NCBI GenBank assembly: GCA_002150815.3
Contig: NDFF03000051.1
Span: 1-64,000, forward strand
Source of the DNA: Grammothele lineata
Taxonomy: Eukaryota; Basidiomycota; Agaricomycetes; Polyporales; Polyporaceae
Direction: 5' to 3'
DNA length: 64,000 nucleotides
The position numbers and the translations under genes were made by a program. Position 1 is the first letter of the stretch. Every line of letters begins with the position of its first letter. The notes beneath the pieces are model-generated. The model worked only from the letters and a program-made list of their open reading frames with translations, was not told the origin of the DNA and searched no databases. This document shows positions 35,764 to 50,937 of this stretch, piece after piece.

Positions 35764-38700
35764 TCATGCAAATTCTCGCACGTAGCGACCCAGGGCCTTG
35801 ACGGCCACCTCTACGTCTTCTCGCCACTGAAGTTGCTCCCCCGCCTCTGCTTCAACGCCCTTGGATAAGACCACAATGGCACGAGTATGCTCCAACAGCT
35901 TCTGCGTATCGCCTTGCCTGTGAACGGACGCGATGGGCGCCAGAGCCTTGTGCAGACGACACGCCTCCTTGAAGCGTTTGCTGTGTGCTAGTGAGTAGAC
36001 ATCCATTCTCAAGCGGCAAAGAGTACTTACGATGCCTCGTCCAATCTTGCTTGAATATCCTCCAACTCCAGATGTCCATCGCTGCTGAGAAGCTCCTCTT
36101 TAGCCCTCGCCTTTTGTTGATACATGCGATCCTTAAGACATTCCGCGGCAACGAACAGGTGCGGTACTGCTCCGAGGAAGAGAAGGCGGTACGGGCGTCG
36201 TGTACCCACGATCATGCCCAGTCGGGCCCGGAAGTTCCTATACACGCGTCGACGCATCTCCACCATCGTCTCCTTCTCCGCCTTCTCCTGCTTGGAATAC
36301 TTCAGGTATGCATCAGCGATAATATGCGCCGCCCTCCGCTCTGCCGTCGTGAACTCTGCTTGCGGTGTTTCGTCATCGTCATCGTTCTCTTCGTCGAGTT
36401 CTCTAGTTAAATCAGGATGGGCTGAAGCTGGTGGCTGGGGAGTCGACTGTCGAGAAGCGAGGATGTTTGACGTGATTTCATTCGCAAGTGCTTTCTCCCT
36501 CCCCGGGAATTCGGCATGGCCCGGAACAGGTTGCGCAGAAGTGGTTTTGTTCTCATAGGTAGATGCGGGTGAAAACCAAGGTATTCCTTCTGCTTTGAGC
36601 AGGGTCCGAATGTCGCTCGTCTTGGAGTATACGATGAAAGGCAGGAGGCTTTGGTTTCTCGGTTCCGGATACGACTTGTGGTGAAGCTGTACCACATCAT
36701 CCATCTCGGCGCCCGCAAAAGCCGACATCGTGAGTGCATGCCAATTCTCTGCATGTGTATAGCTGCCACAAACGAATATTAGTACCGCACGCGTAGAGTA
36801 AACGACAGGAGCCTGACACACCGTCTTGACATGAAATGATTTAGTCCAGCTCGCATTCTGAGGCTCGAAATGGCTCGGAACACGCGGTCAGTCGGATCGT
36901 CGATTAATCTCCCCGTTCGTATGTTGTGGGCCCCTAAGGGTGAAATAGCCATCATCAACTTAATGTTCTTCAAAACTCTGAAGACGTCAAACTCACAAAA
37001 CACAAAATTCTGGCACCTGACGAATAGGTGATAAGCTATCGTTCATGAATTCACGATTACCAGCTTCGTGACTTACACTCTGATAAAGTAGACCAAGCGA
37101 GGACGAATGAGAGATGTAGGAGAGAAGTTGGAGTTCTCAAAGATGAAGTGCTCTGAAAACGGTGACGCATAGCGATGTTGGTCAGCATTATTAGACTAAT
37201 AGTAATAGCGGAGGTTCTCTCACCTGCGTTGATCCCGGTGTACAGAGATTCCAACAGGATGTTGATACACTTTGCGTACTCAGTGAGGGTTCTGCCGTAG
37301 GAGGGACGCGGGTCGGCATCATTTGTATCTCTGAGAATACGAACAAGCCAGCTTCTCGGCAAAGTGATCCCGTGCAGAGTTGACCTTCTGCTCATCGCGT
37401 ACGTCGCAACGATTGAGCCGCAGAGATAGTCCATGAAGTCGCACAACACGCCAATATCAATGGCTAAGCGATTGTACAAGATATGACTGTTCGCGGCGAA
37501 CACAAATTTGATTAGTCCCGTGAGGACTATGAGAGAAAAAGGAGCGGCCTACTTGAGATACAACACACCCCGGTCGAGTGCGCTGATAGAGTTGTGTTGC
37601 ACGACAGAGATGAGGTCGTGGACGATGTATCTATACGGCATGCGAATGAGGTCTTGAGGCCACCACCTTCTGCGTATGGAACACGGGATTCGCTGAAGGC
37701 TCATCGAGGCCGTCTTCTGGTCGAATAACATGGAAAGACGCGTGGTACGCATCAGGTTCGTCAGGAACGTCTCCGCTGGCCGCTCTGGATGTACATTATT
37801 GAGGAAGTCTTGCAGCCATACCGAGATGATTGGGCGCGCTTGGGGGAACTCTTCGGCCAGTTGTACAGACAGGACGTGTGGTGACCCGAGAGCAGTATGA
37901 GGGGGAAATAGGGCTTCATACAGCCGGCGAAGCCAAGCGCTAAGCAGAGCAGCAAGCCCGGTCAGTATACGCGATCGTGAGAGGTGGGTACACCGGATCA
38001 CTCACCGTTGTTGTCTTATGAGGTCCCGCGAAGAAATATCCGTTGCGTACAGAGTGTGAAAAATCAGGATCTGCAGGACATTGATACGAACGAGACGGTT
38101 GTACGAAGCGACCTTTTTGCTGAGATCAGCTTCGACATGATACTGTAGACAGTTCTCACGATTGCAGTTGCCGAAAGCCGCAAAAGTCAAACATGGGTGC
38201 AGGGAGCGTATTCCGTGCGACATCTCCTTTTGCTGCTCAACCATCCTCTTCAAGTAATCCGACAGCTCGCGCTTGACAACCCGTTCCAAATCCCAACGAG
38301 TAGTCTGGAGTCCCTTGGTAGTCACTATCCCGCTGCTCGCAGCGCAGCTGAAGAGATACGACGGTTTAGCGACAAAGAACGTCTCCTCATTCGTAGGCGA
38401 GAACGCAAAGAGTTTCTGGATGTCCTTGTTATTGCAAGGGTCGGGGTCGCTGGCGAATCGCTGCAAGGTGCGGGCGAAATTGAGGAATCGCTGAAAGCAT
38501 ACGACTATCTGTTCATGGTCGTTCTCGTCGAGGTGAAACTCGCGGGTGAAGAAATGGTCAAGACAGAGAAGAGCGGCGGGGAGATTTTCTCTTCTGAGGA
38601 GGGTCTCACTGAGAGAAGGGAGTCGCTCGAAGTCGTCTTGAAATATCGTCGAGAACATTGTAATCTGTGAGGCAATGATGAGAAAGTATGGTTTTAAGCC

Positions 38701-41700
38701 TAGTAGACTACCACGTACCTCGAGCGCTGCATCTGCATCAGCACCAATCGACACTAGTCGCTCCGCGTGGCCCAACAATGTCTCCAATATAGGGTCATAG
38801 AGATTTTCCTCGGGCGCTCCGAACGAGAGACGCAGCCACAGGCCGCCTAAGACACAGTCCGTCGCTCTTGATAACGACCGAGGGTTACGTCGGTCGAGAA
38901 GAAAAAGGCGAATGGCTTCTAGCATGTCATCTTCCTGCACATAGCATTCTGCTGCTTCCGCGTATCGCTCAAGTTTTTCGAACAAGGCGGCGCGGGAGAC
39001 GTCCAGCCCATAGTCGTCCATGTACTCGAGAGCTTCGTCGTCGTCGTCAAAGAGATCCACCACGTCGCTATCACAAGCATTAGTGAGTACGACCACAGGC
39101 GTACACTTTAGCACATACTCTATCTGATTCTCCTTGATATAGTGTAGACGAGAAACATTGATGATGCTTTCTTTCACGACCTCGGAGACGTCGTGAGACT
39201 TGACAACGTTCACTGCCTCTGCGAATCGGCCCGCCTTGCGGAAGTATTGCGCCGCGAGATCGTACTCTTCCGCGTCTCGATATGCAATTGCCGCTCGCAC
39301 ATCGTTCCCGCCATCAACGAAGCATTCCGCCGCAATGCAGAGGTACCTCTTTCGATCGGGAGTACGTGCTTTGGCGCTTGCATATACAAACGCCTCTCCA
39401 GCCTTGGTATACGCCGCGCTGCGAATCTGCCTTCCCCGCCCATCACCTGGCGTCGCGCGTGCCTCCTGACGCAGTAGATATGCCCTCGAGATGTCCTCTT
39501 CGCGCCGGAGACCAGCGCGCACGAAGGCGTGCATGGCTTCCGCATATTGCTTGCTGCGGAAGAGGGTGTGTGCTTGCTCTGTCCATTCATCCTGCCCGGA
39601 CGATTTAGCGAGAGGGTCTATCGGCAGTCTCGAGCTATGTATCTCGATGAGTTCTTTCCTCCAGAACAGCATCTGTATGTAGATTATGCATCATATGTCA
39701 CTATGCGGGGCACATCCGACTACGAGATCACTTACACGAAGCGGCTCGGATGTCGGAGAACTGTCAGCAACCCATAAATTCATCCGTGCTCGTGTCATCG
39801 CCACGTATAGATGCTTGAGCTGCGGAAATAAGCAACTGTCAGAAACAGTACTACAACAGGAGCTGTAGTTGTCTACCTCGCGACAGACACCACTGTGACG
39901 GCCCACGTCAAAAGCAGGAGCAACCTCCCCCGGCAGCTCGTTGAGGATGACCCGCCATAAGAGGGAATCGACGGTCGAGTCTTCGAAAAAGTTGTACAAC
40001 AGAACCTTCACAAGCAGCCAGGGAGTCAGTATCGGGGCATCAGGCGACTGCTTTAAGACATTCTTACGTCATTGAACTCCAGGCCCTTGCTCTCGTAGAT
40101 TGTCCTGTGCAAATGTACCGGAATTAACACAATGCGTTCGTGGAATCAACGGTGATTGACGAACAGGATCTGACCGATGTCTCCGAACTCTGAGCGCAAG
40201 CGGTTCTTTGTCGCATGGTTGCGTACCAAGATACCTACACACCGGGTGAGGAAGCTACTTACACACCGCAACCGCAGGAAATAAACAGCTCACATTGATG
40301 CGCGCCGAATTCAATGGTACGCCCGCTAGAGCTGGCAGGATCAATGTACTAAGGTCAGCAGCCATTCAAATAATCGTTGTCGACGCACGAGTCACGGAAT
40401 AACGCTTTCCGTAGTGCACCCGCGTTTTCCTCAGCGAAGAAGGTTGGCTTCGGACCGGGAGCAATCCCGACCTCATCTGGTAGATGATCGATTGACTCCG
40501 GCCAGTATGTCATGAGGAGCTGAACGACAGCATGGGCGCATTTGACAATCGCTGCGTGCGAACGGTAGTTAGTAGTCAGATGGAATGTCTCTATGCTCTC
40601 TCGCCGATCGACAAGGCAGGAAGAATCATTCTATCCATAGATATGTCAATATTTCACAGGAAAATCAAGGGCAGAATACACTTACATGGCTGAGGCGATA
40701 CATGAACGCTCGCAAGTCGTCGAACTTGAACGCGCTTGCTGCCGAGATCGTCTGAGCCGTATCACCGGCAAAGAACATTCCGTGCGGATTAGGACAGAGT
40801 TTTCGTAGCACTGATTCGTGAAGTTAGCAAGCAATGATCGCGGCGTGCCGAAAGGTCGTCGTGCAGGACAAAATCATGAAGCGCTCCCCAGACCAACTCC
40901 AGACATGACTAAGTGTAACTCGTTTGAGCTACATGTTCGGTCGAGCTGCTCCGACCTGCATCGTTATCCATTATAATAACATTATTATCGAGTTCGAGTC
41001 CCTCCTGAGCTCGAGCTCCTTGATATGCGCCCTGGTAACTAGGACTCCAAAAACAGAGTGATCCTCACCGGGAACATCGGCGAGCAAATTATCTTGAGCT
41101 TCGTCTACGTATCTGGACCAATGTCATGACATCAGATCTGATATACCGACGCTACGTTAACGTACTTACACGTTCACAACAGGACGCCCAGGCACCCCTG
41201 CGATCTCCAAGAATCGCCTCAATAGCCGCGACCTAAATCATGTTTAGTGACACAATAGACTGTGATCAAGATTTCCCGGTCGAGCGTACCTGTCAGCCGC
41301 ATCGTAGTACCAGGTTCCTTCTTGTGTTCGGCGCCGACAAAACAACTCGAAGAGCTCGTATGTCGCACTGATCTGCTCGTCAGTCATGGACTGTGAATGC
41401 TTCGCCGAATAGTACTCCTCCCAGTCGAGGTAGCCCATCTGACTGTGAATGGCTTGTTCTGAACCCTTGATAACACCTGTCTATATTTCAAACACTATTC
41501 ATGTTTCAGAGACGTAAAAGCCGCATACCCATGAACTCCGCAAATACGAGTTCCGGATCTATAGTAACGCAGCACTATGAACTCGCCATCATCGAGGAAG
41601 GAAGGGATATCAACCTACTGAGGATTCGTCGCAAGTATTCGGGGAAGTGCTCCCAGAAGACGGGAAGAAATATTTCGTAGAAGTCAATGAATAGAGGCCT

Positions 41701-44632
41701 CCGTGCACTGGAGAGGTTTCTCCTAGTCGACGAATAAGCGTTGATACGCTCACCCATCACCTTACGCAGCCGTTCTGCCTTGGACCATTCAATCATCCCA
41801 GTGTCGATGAGGTAACGAAACTCATTCTCCAGAAGAAGGCAGAGCTGCGTGTAGAAAGTGTTCAGTATCCGATATCGCAATTGAAACAGGAAGTAATTGC
41901 ACTCACTTGAGAGTAGGTCAAGAACAAGGGAAAGTGGGAATCCTGTAGAGCGCCATACCGCTCCGGGAGCTCCTTGTTCTGCTCGGCTTCTTCGTCTTCA
42001 TCGAACAGGCCGGTGTCTTTCATCGTCTGGCGCTCCGTAGCCATCTTCTTGACCTCGCCTTTCGACATGTTTGTAAGCTTTACAGAAAGCTCGAGCTTGC
42101 CGTAGTACTTCTTGACGCTTTTGACGAGAACTTGGGATTGTGAAACGAAGAGTTGTCGCGGCTTAGGCATGGACGACCTGAAACCCGACTCGAGCCATGT
42201 ACGTTCGGCGGCGAGGATCTTGAACACGATCACCGTCGTCTTCCTGACGAACAGTAAACGTACGATCAGTTCTAGGTCGTAAGTTTCCGGCGGGACCCGC
42301 AACTCAGAGAGTATCCTCACCCAGTTCCGCTTCTTCCTGAGAGTTCAAACGAGGTTGAGTCGCAAGCTACGGTACAGTCATACGAGTACTCACCAAGAAC
42401 GAAACATGAGGACGGATGAGCCATGATTTCTTGCTCACTCGGGCTTCCTAGATGTCAGCCACGGCCATACCATGTAAGTTACATGGTATGGAACTCACGA
42501 GAGGTCGAACATATGCTCTACATCATTCATGCCAGCAACCAGTGCTAATGAAAACAGTAATGTTACAGTCCGGAACGAAGGACAGACAGAATGTAGCGCC
42601 CACCTATCATATATTCCTGCGAGAAGAGTTGAGCGCACTTCAACTATATCAGGGTTCACTTGCACTCACCCGCGACAGGACGACGAACTTCTCTAGACTA
42701 AAGGAAAGAAAAGGACAATTAAGGGGACAGTTTAACATCTATAAAACCGCTCGCACGCACGCTAGAATTTCGTGTAACTTCGGCGGAATAAGCGAGATTT
42801 TCAATTTATGAAGAGGCGGGTCGGGGCTTACCTTCTCCATCTGCTCGCGATTCGTGTCTGGCGAAACAGACTCCGCCACAGTTTTCTGCTGTTCCGAGGA
42901 CGAGGACGAGGACGAAGGGAACTCCTGAGGGAGAGCGACGAAGTCACCCCGATTATTGGTTACTCGATTGCGAGCAATGCATCTTCCTTAAGAGTTAGTA
43001 GAGCAAGCTTGGAGATAGGACTATGGTGTACCTCTTCCTGTACTCTGGGCCGTGACGAAGATACAGCTTGCGGCTCACGTCGTCCCACAGATATCTGTCG
43101 ATCTGCGCGTGGGTGTACACGCCGTAAACGTCGATCACTATATAGTCGTCTATATCAATGTATAGATGCATACAGAGGTGCAGAAACTCACCTTGAACTT
43201 CCGTCTAACCATGAGAAGAGTAGAATATGTGATCAGCGGCTGAGAGAATATTGACTTCCGACGCACTCACATCGCGTTCATGTTCGTATCTAATGTCGAT
43301 CCGGTACTGGATGGAAAAGCTATGTTCATCGATTACCGTAAAAGATCAAAGCGGTAGCAACGTACTACGAGGCGGGAATCGCCCGTCATCTTGGCCTCAT
43401 AGATGGGAATCCCCGAGTCATCGCTTGTGAGCATCTTATGGTCGTCTGGCGTGAAATGCCCGTTGGACAATGACCTGCGCTCTTATAAGAGTGCGACTAC
43501 CGTGTTGATCACCTAGACGACTTACTTGATCTTGTTGAGAATGATTCGAAGACGGTTGCCTCCGTCGCGGCGCGCCTGCTTCAAATCCTTTTGCGCCTCT
43601 GATGACATACAAATCCGCCATTCCCCGAGGCCCACCGCACTTTCAAAGAACGACGCCGCAGTTTGGGGTTGGACATTCGGGAAGGCGCCTTCTGGGTCGT
43701 CATTGGCCTGCGTAGGAGACGATGGTGCGATCGTAGTCGCAGTAAACGCAGCGCCTTGATCGATAGGCCGGACATGTGGGATGTATGCGCTTCGGAAGAA
43801 CGTAAGTGCGGGCTCCGTGCGAAACCGGTCGAGGAAACGCTTTGGTGAACAGAGTGAGCGATGAGCGCAGGAAGTCACGGAGAGCACTCACCCGCATCAC
43901 GACCATCTGCTCCGTGACGACATCTGCCGCCAACCTCGTCGCCTCCTGCTTCGACTTCGGTACGGTAGCTTTGTACTCTGAGATCGCGCTGACATCCACG
44001 GGAGGGGCGCGGCCGGAGTGGAGGGTACGCTTGCGCCGTTGCTGGTGCTTCTCGCGGGCCTTGTTCTCCCAACGGGACTTTGTCTCTTCTACAGGCTCGT
44101 CCGCCAGAGTCCCGCTCTCTTCGAGGAGAGCCACGGCGCGCAGAACGCGTGACGCGAGGAAGACGGAGTTACGGTCGTCCTCGAGGGCGCGGGGGACTTC
44201 AGACGCTCCATTATACGGCATGCGGAGGGAAAGGGAGAAGCGTTCCAACATTCGAGACACGTTTGACGAAGAGAAAGCGGTTGTGTAGACGGGTATTTGC
44301 ACGATAGAGCTGCAGAGCAGCTCAAACGCGTAATCGGACGCCACTGGCAAGAAAAGCGGGCCGATTAGAGCTGCATGTCGTAGACGAGGAGGGTGAGGCG
44401 TACCGGTGAGTATGAACTCGAGCATGAGCGGAACAGGGTCCAGGATGATGTCAATTGCCTCTGAGGTATCGACGTTGGGTTCTGAGAGCTGTCTGTCGAG
44501 GGTGGCGATGGCCGCTTCAACTGCCGCATTGCTGTCGATATTCACGGGGTCGAAAGACGAGAGGATTGACTGGCCGAGGGGTTTTCCCCCAGGGCGAGTG
44601 TTCTTGCTTTTGCTGATTTTTGGGGAAGACAT
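35764..44632 (-). CDS. TRANK1-like SF1 (UvrD-type) helicase with TPR-like repeats, gene B
   Basis: Paralogue of gene A with the same order of parts. The ATG is at 44632 (MSSPKISKSKNTRPGGKPLG). An N-terminal phase-1 intron occupies the same place as in genes A and C. P-loop GRSGTGKTT is split over a 16-nt microexon at 42321-42336. Also present are motif II YVDEAQDN (about 41100), motif III AGDTAQTIS (about 40760), NYRSHAA (about 40570), motif V YESKGLEFNDVLLYNFF (about 40090-39975) and motif VI LYVAMTRARMNLWV (about 39800). One long exon (about 39670-38010) carries the TPR-like repeats (WTEQAHTLFRSKQYAEAMHA and the following units) and a C-x8-C-x4-C-x3-H motif near 38140-38195. There is a single C-terminal module and the stop is at 35764. 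All catalytic motifs look intact. It is clearly more diverged from A and C than those two are from each other. Unusual introns are listed separately. Function is inferred only as a nucleic-acid helicase or translocase. Confidence 0.84.
40812..41068 (-). other. Enlarged intron of gene B with inverted repeats
   Basis: The intron between the motif II and motif III exons is about 257 nt, against roughly 65 nt at the same place in genes A and C. The extra sequence holds ATAATAA and its reverse complement two bases apart (40973-40988) and the 12-bp palindrome GAGCTCGAGCTC (41007-41018). It could be a small non-autonomous insertion; no target-site duplication was recognised. Confidence 0.5.
42321..42336 (-). 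other. 16-nt microexon carrying the P-loop core of gene B
   Basis: On the minus strand the exon is GAAGAAGCGGAACTGG, bounded by CTCTCAG and GTGAGG. Upstream the exon ends in V-L-G(1 nt) and downstream the next exon starts G-AAG-ACG. Together they read VLGRSGTGKT, so the microexon is needed to make the Walker A motif. Confidence 0.85.
42465..42491. repeat. Perfect 13-bp-arm palindrome inside a short intron of gene B
   Basis: The left arm CCATACCATGTAA and its exact reverse complement are separated by one base. They occupy more than half of an intron of about 55 nt (donor GTGAGTT, acceptor just before CCCGAGTGAG) located upstream of the P-loop microexon. The RNA would form a stable hairpin. 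Confidence 0.9.
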
Positions 44633-45290
44633 AGTGAGAGACAAACGGGGGTGAAGATGGAGAGACGGAGAGTCGCGTCGATAGACAAAGCGACCAACAC
44701 GCGTACAACACTCGGACAATCGAGCGCCATGCCAGGGCAAGCTCCGAGGACTCGAGGCATAAAGTTTGCCACTATAGACGCAATTCCCCGTTGATGTTCT
44801 CGAGGAATATTACATGACTGGCGCTCAATTCGTTAAAAAGTAGTATAACACCTATACCATCGACTCTGCCGAGACTACCGTCAGGAGCAGTCCTCGCATA
44901 TTGTAGTACTTCAACATCAGGAAACTCACCGGTCGAATTCATTGCGAACCGCAGAGAATTTTCTCTCAACAGTGGTGGAAATATCAACCTATGTCATGTC
45001 GCGAGGGAATGGAAGTTAATTGGGTGCTGCGGTAAGTCGCAATAGGCCAGTTCTGCTCACCTGCGCGTGCGCGAACTTCGAAGCACAACGCAAAGCAGGC
45101 TGAGGCCGTGTTGGGCGGCAGCGCCAACAACGGGCGTTGCCGAGCCGCACGTGGCAGCGATCTCAGATCCTCGATCCTCGAAAACTTGACTGCCACAATC
45201 CGGTAGTGGCAGCCGGACGGACTCGCGATACCTCCTCCTTTCTGCCCAGCCATCGTACTTCATCCCGGAGCATTTACTACTACCCACGTC
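44633..45290. promoter_or_regulatory. Shared divergent upstream region of gene B and DBP3
   Basis: The start codons of gene B (minus) and DBP3 (plus) face away from each other across 658 bp. No clear TATA box was seen. Nothing else was recognised. Confidence 0.5.
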
Positions 45291-47737
<2,447 letters not shown>

Positions 47738-48160
47738 GTATGCTGTGGGCTTGTAGTTGGATAGACAGACTTGTAGAGCTTTACATGCATATGCGATGTG
47801 GGGGTTGTGCTAGGATATACGGATGTGTGGCTGAACGAGCGGCCGGGCCCGGCGGGATGTGCGTCACCTCGGATTTGTGAAGCGCGCGGTGGCGATGAGC
47901 GCGCCAGGCTGCGCGACTGAAGAGTGCGCCTCCGCCGTCTCTCCTGTTCTCCTCAGCCGTCTCGCTCTCCCCGTCGTCCTCCCTTTTGTTCGCCAGCCAC
48001 CCACAACCGGGCCACACAAGGGCCACATCTGCAAGACTCGGCTCGCCGCCGCCCACAGCATACGCATTGCCATACGCAGCACCGACCACTTATACTCGCG
48101 GTCTTCGGTCTGCTCGCCTGATACACGCCTCCTCCTGCCCCCACCGAACGCCTGCCCAAG
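47738..48160. other. Intergenic between DBP3 and the OSH6-like gene
   Basis: 423 bp with the DBP3 3' end and the promoter of the next gene. Pyrimidine-rich tracts (CTCTCCCCGTCGTCCTCCC-type) precede the next start codon. No gene was seen. Confidence 0.6.
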
Positions 48161-50157
48161 ATGATGGGACTATTCAACGCGACGTCCAAGATGATGTACA
48201 AGCCACGCGCGAGTGCTGAGGACGATAAGGTCCCGGACGACACCGAGCCAGACGACACTTCCATCCTGTCCGTACCTCTCCTCTCTCTCCGCCCGCCCCA
48301 TTATGCGTTTCCCGTCCCCCGCTGACCCCTTCGATGACTTTGACGACTGCAGAGACGAGAATGAGGGCTCCATCATCGCATCGCTCATCTCCCAGCTACG
48401 GTGAGTGCTGCCCGCCCGTTGCCCCGCCCTCCGCGCCCGGAACCGCCACCGCCTATTCCCCAACCACCCAATCTCTCGTTCTGGTCTGCGTCCGTCCCGC
48501 TGATGCCATCCGTGCAGAGTGGGCATGGATCTGCAGAAGGTAACCTTCCCGACGTTCGTGCTCGAGCCGCGGAGTATGCTCGAGCGCATCACCGACTTCA
48601 TGTCGCACCCCGATCTCCTGTTTGGGCAAGTACCCTCCCCATCGCATCTCGCCCGCATCTCTCGCTCACGTGCCACCGGCCCCGCTCCTCCTTTTCCTGG
48701 CAACAGCGCGGAGAACTGCGACGACCCCGAAGAACGCTTCATCCGTGTGCTCCAGTACTACCTCGCAGGATGGCATATCAAGCCGAAAGGCGTGAAGAAG
48801 CCGTACGTCCGTCCGTCCTGCACCGCCCCGCACGTGTGCACTTCGTGCCCGGCACTGACCCCGCACCCCGCATCCTGCATTTACCAGGTACAACCCCGTT
48901 CTCGGCGAGTTCTTCCGCTGTCGATATGACTACCCCGACGGCTCGCGCGGCTTCTACATCGCAGAACAAGGTGCGCACTCTCCTTCCAGAGCGCGCGCGC
49001 ACGCCCATTGTCCCCACTTTGCTGTGCATCTGTCGCTCACGTCCCCGCCCTTTCCTGGCGCGCGCGCCACCGCAACCAGTTTCCCACCACCCGCCCATAT
49101 CCGCGTTCTATTACGTCTCGCCCGCGAACAAGGTGGCCATCATAGGCGAGTTGCGGCCCAAATCCAAGTTCCTCGGTAACAGCGTGTCGACGGTCATGGA
49201 GGGCGAGAACCGCGTTTATCTGCTAGGCAGGCCAGAGGACAAGGGTGAGTCTCCTATTGCCTTCGGGCATGAGGTGCGAACGTGATGCTCACAATGTGTG
49301 GTGTCATCCGTGCGTACCCTTCACGATGCTTCAGAGTACGTCATTTCCATGCCGAACATGTACGCACGTGGCATCCTATGGGGGAAGATGTTCCTGGAGC
49401 TGGGCGACTCGTGCATGGCGAAGAACGAGCAAACGGGCCATTTTGCGGACATACAGTTCAAGACGAAGGTACGCACGCTTGTCTCCAGTGGTGATAGAAC
49501 GACCATGTTGAGGTGCGCGCTCGCGCGCGTCTAGGGTTACTTTTCGGGCACATACAACGCCATCTCAGGGCGCATACGCCGCGGTAACACCGACATCGGC
49601 GAGGTGTCTGGCAAGTGGAGCGCTACCATGGAGTTCAGTCGTACCAAGGTTCGCCCCTAACCCGCCTTGCCGCCTCCCCTCCTGTCTCACCCACCTACCC
49701 GTCCCGTTCCACAGGGCGAGAAACGCGTCCTCTTCGACGCGCACAAGGACGGGCAGAAGATCGCGCCAAAGTGGGTCGCGCCCGAGGACGAGCAGGAGCC
49801 GAACGAGTCGCGCCGGCTCTGGGCGCGCCTCACGCGCGCGATCGTCGCCAAGGACATGGACGCCGCGACCGAGGCCAAGTCCGCCGTCGAGGACGCCCAG
49901 CGCGACCAGCGCCGCCGCATGGAGGAGCGCGGCGAGGTGCACGTGCCCCGCTTCTTCCACCTCCGCGACGGGCGGTGGGTGCCCAAGTTCTCGTAAGTGT
50001 TCTGTCTTTGCTTTTCGCCATCAGTGCAAGTTGGAGCCGTGGCGCTGACGAGTATATGTACGACAATTGCAGGCTGCCGACGGACCCACAAGAGGCGATA
50101 CAGGCCGTCGAGAACTACATCTGGCCGACGCTGCCACCGTCATACAGCCAGCAGTAA
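48161..50157 (+). CDS. Oxysterol-binding-protein homologue, Osh6/Osh7 type
   Basis: About nine to ten exons encode roughly 400 residues, starting MMGLFNATSKMMYKP. After an acidic stretch come SIIASLISQLRVGMDLQKV, TFPTFVLEPRSMLERITDF, YLAGWHIKPKGVKKP, YNPVLGEFF, the family signature EQVSHHPPISAF (split by an intron after EQ), PKSKFLGNS, MYARGILWGKMFLELGD, ADIQFKTKGYFSGTYNAISG, SGKWSATMEF, and a C-terminal basic helix region. There is no PH or ankyrin domain, so this is a short ORP. The PTFVLE and YARGILWGKM blocks place it with yeast Osh6/Osh7, which exchange phosphatidylserine for PI4P at ER-plasma membrane contacts; that substrate assignment is by homology. The double His that contacts PI4P is present. 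It is convergent with the Upa2-like gene. Confidence 0.9.
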
Positions 50158-50937
50158 TCCCGGGTCCCTCCCCCGGCTCACGGCCCGTGTACGCACCGCA
50201 GTGTTTTGTTCCATAATGTAATGTACTGTACTCCAGCGAGAAGACTCCATACAGGATCCCCACGTTACGTGCTCTCCATACAATCTGCATATTGCTCTAT
50301 ACGCACGTCGCGGTGGCTTCGGCTTCGGTCCCTTCCCAGCATATGTAGATGCCGTAGGACAGCAGCCCCGGTGCCTGGATGCCAGAGACGGATGCCCACA
50401 TGATGACGACACGTTCCACGATACACAGAGACAGAGTCGCGAGCTTACAGATCTCGAATTAATGCAATATATTCCGGAGTGTACAACAGAATGGACAGGC
50501 TGGGCTCGGCGCGCACTCGCCTCGCTCGCCGTGTAACTACCTCGGAACCCAGATCGCCACGATCCTTGAAGAGAGACACGGGGAATTGTGGTCGACGTGA
50601 GCCTGATTCGGAAGTTGAGCAAAGTGTGTGTACGGTACGCGGGCGGTAGTGGTATAGAAGGCAATAAGCGGGATAGTTTTAGATAGAATAGGGGATAGGG
50701 GGATCGGATGATGGGTAGCTGGGGAGACCGAGACGACCAGAACAGAAAACCATGCATATGTGAGAGCAATCCGATGGGTGGGGGGAAACGACAGACAGAT
50801 GTGACGGGAGTCGGTGTGTGGGGATCATGCAAGAGAATATACCAACCCAACTGGGGTGCGGACGGAGACAAATCATAACCTCAAGAACTTCCACCTTTCC
50901 TCAATCCTTCGTGGCGCTCCCTTGGAGACGCCTTCCT
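50158..50937. other. Intergenic, facing 3' ends of the OSH6-like and Upa2-like genes
   Basis: 780 bp between two convergent stop codons. It has AT-richer pieces suited to polyadenylation and no coding signal that could be supported on either strand. Confidence 0.55.
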
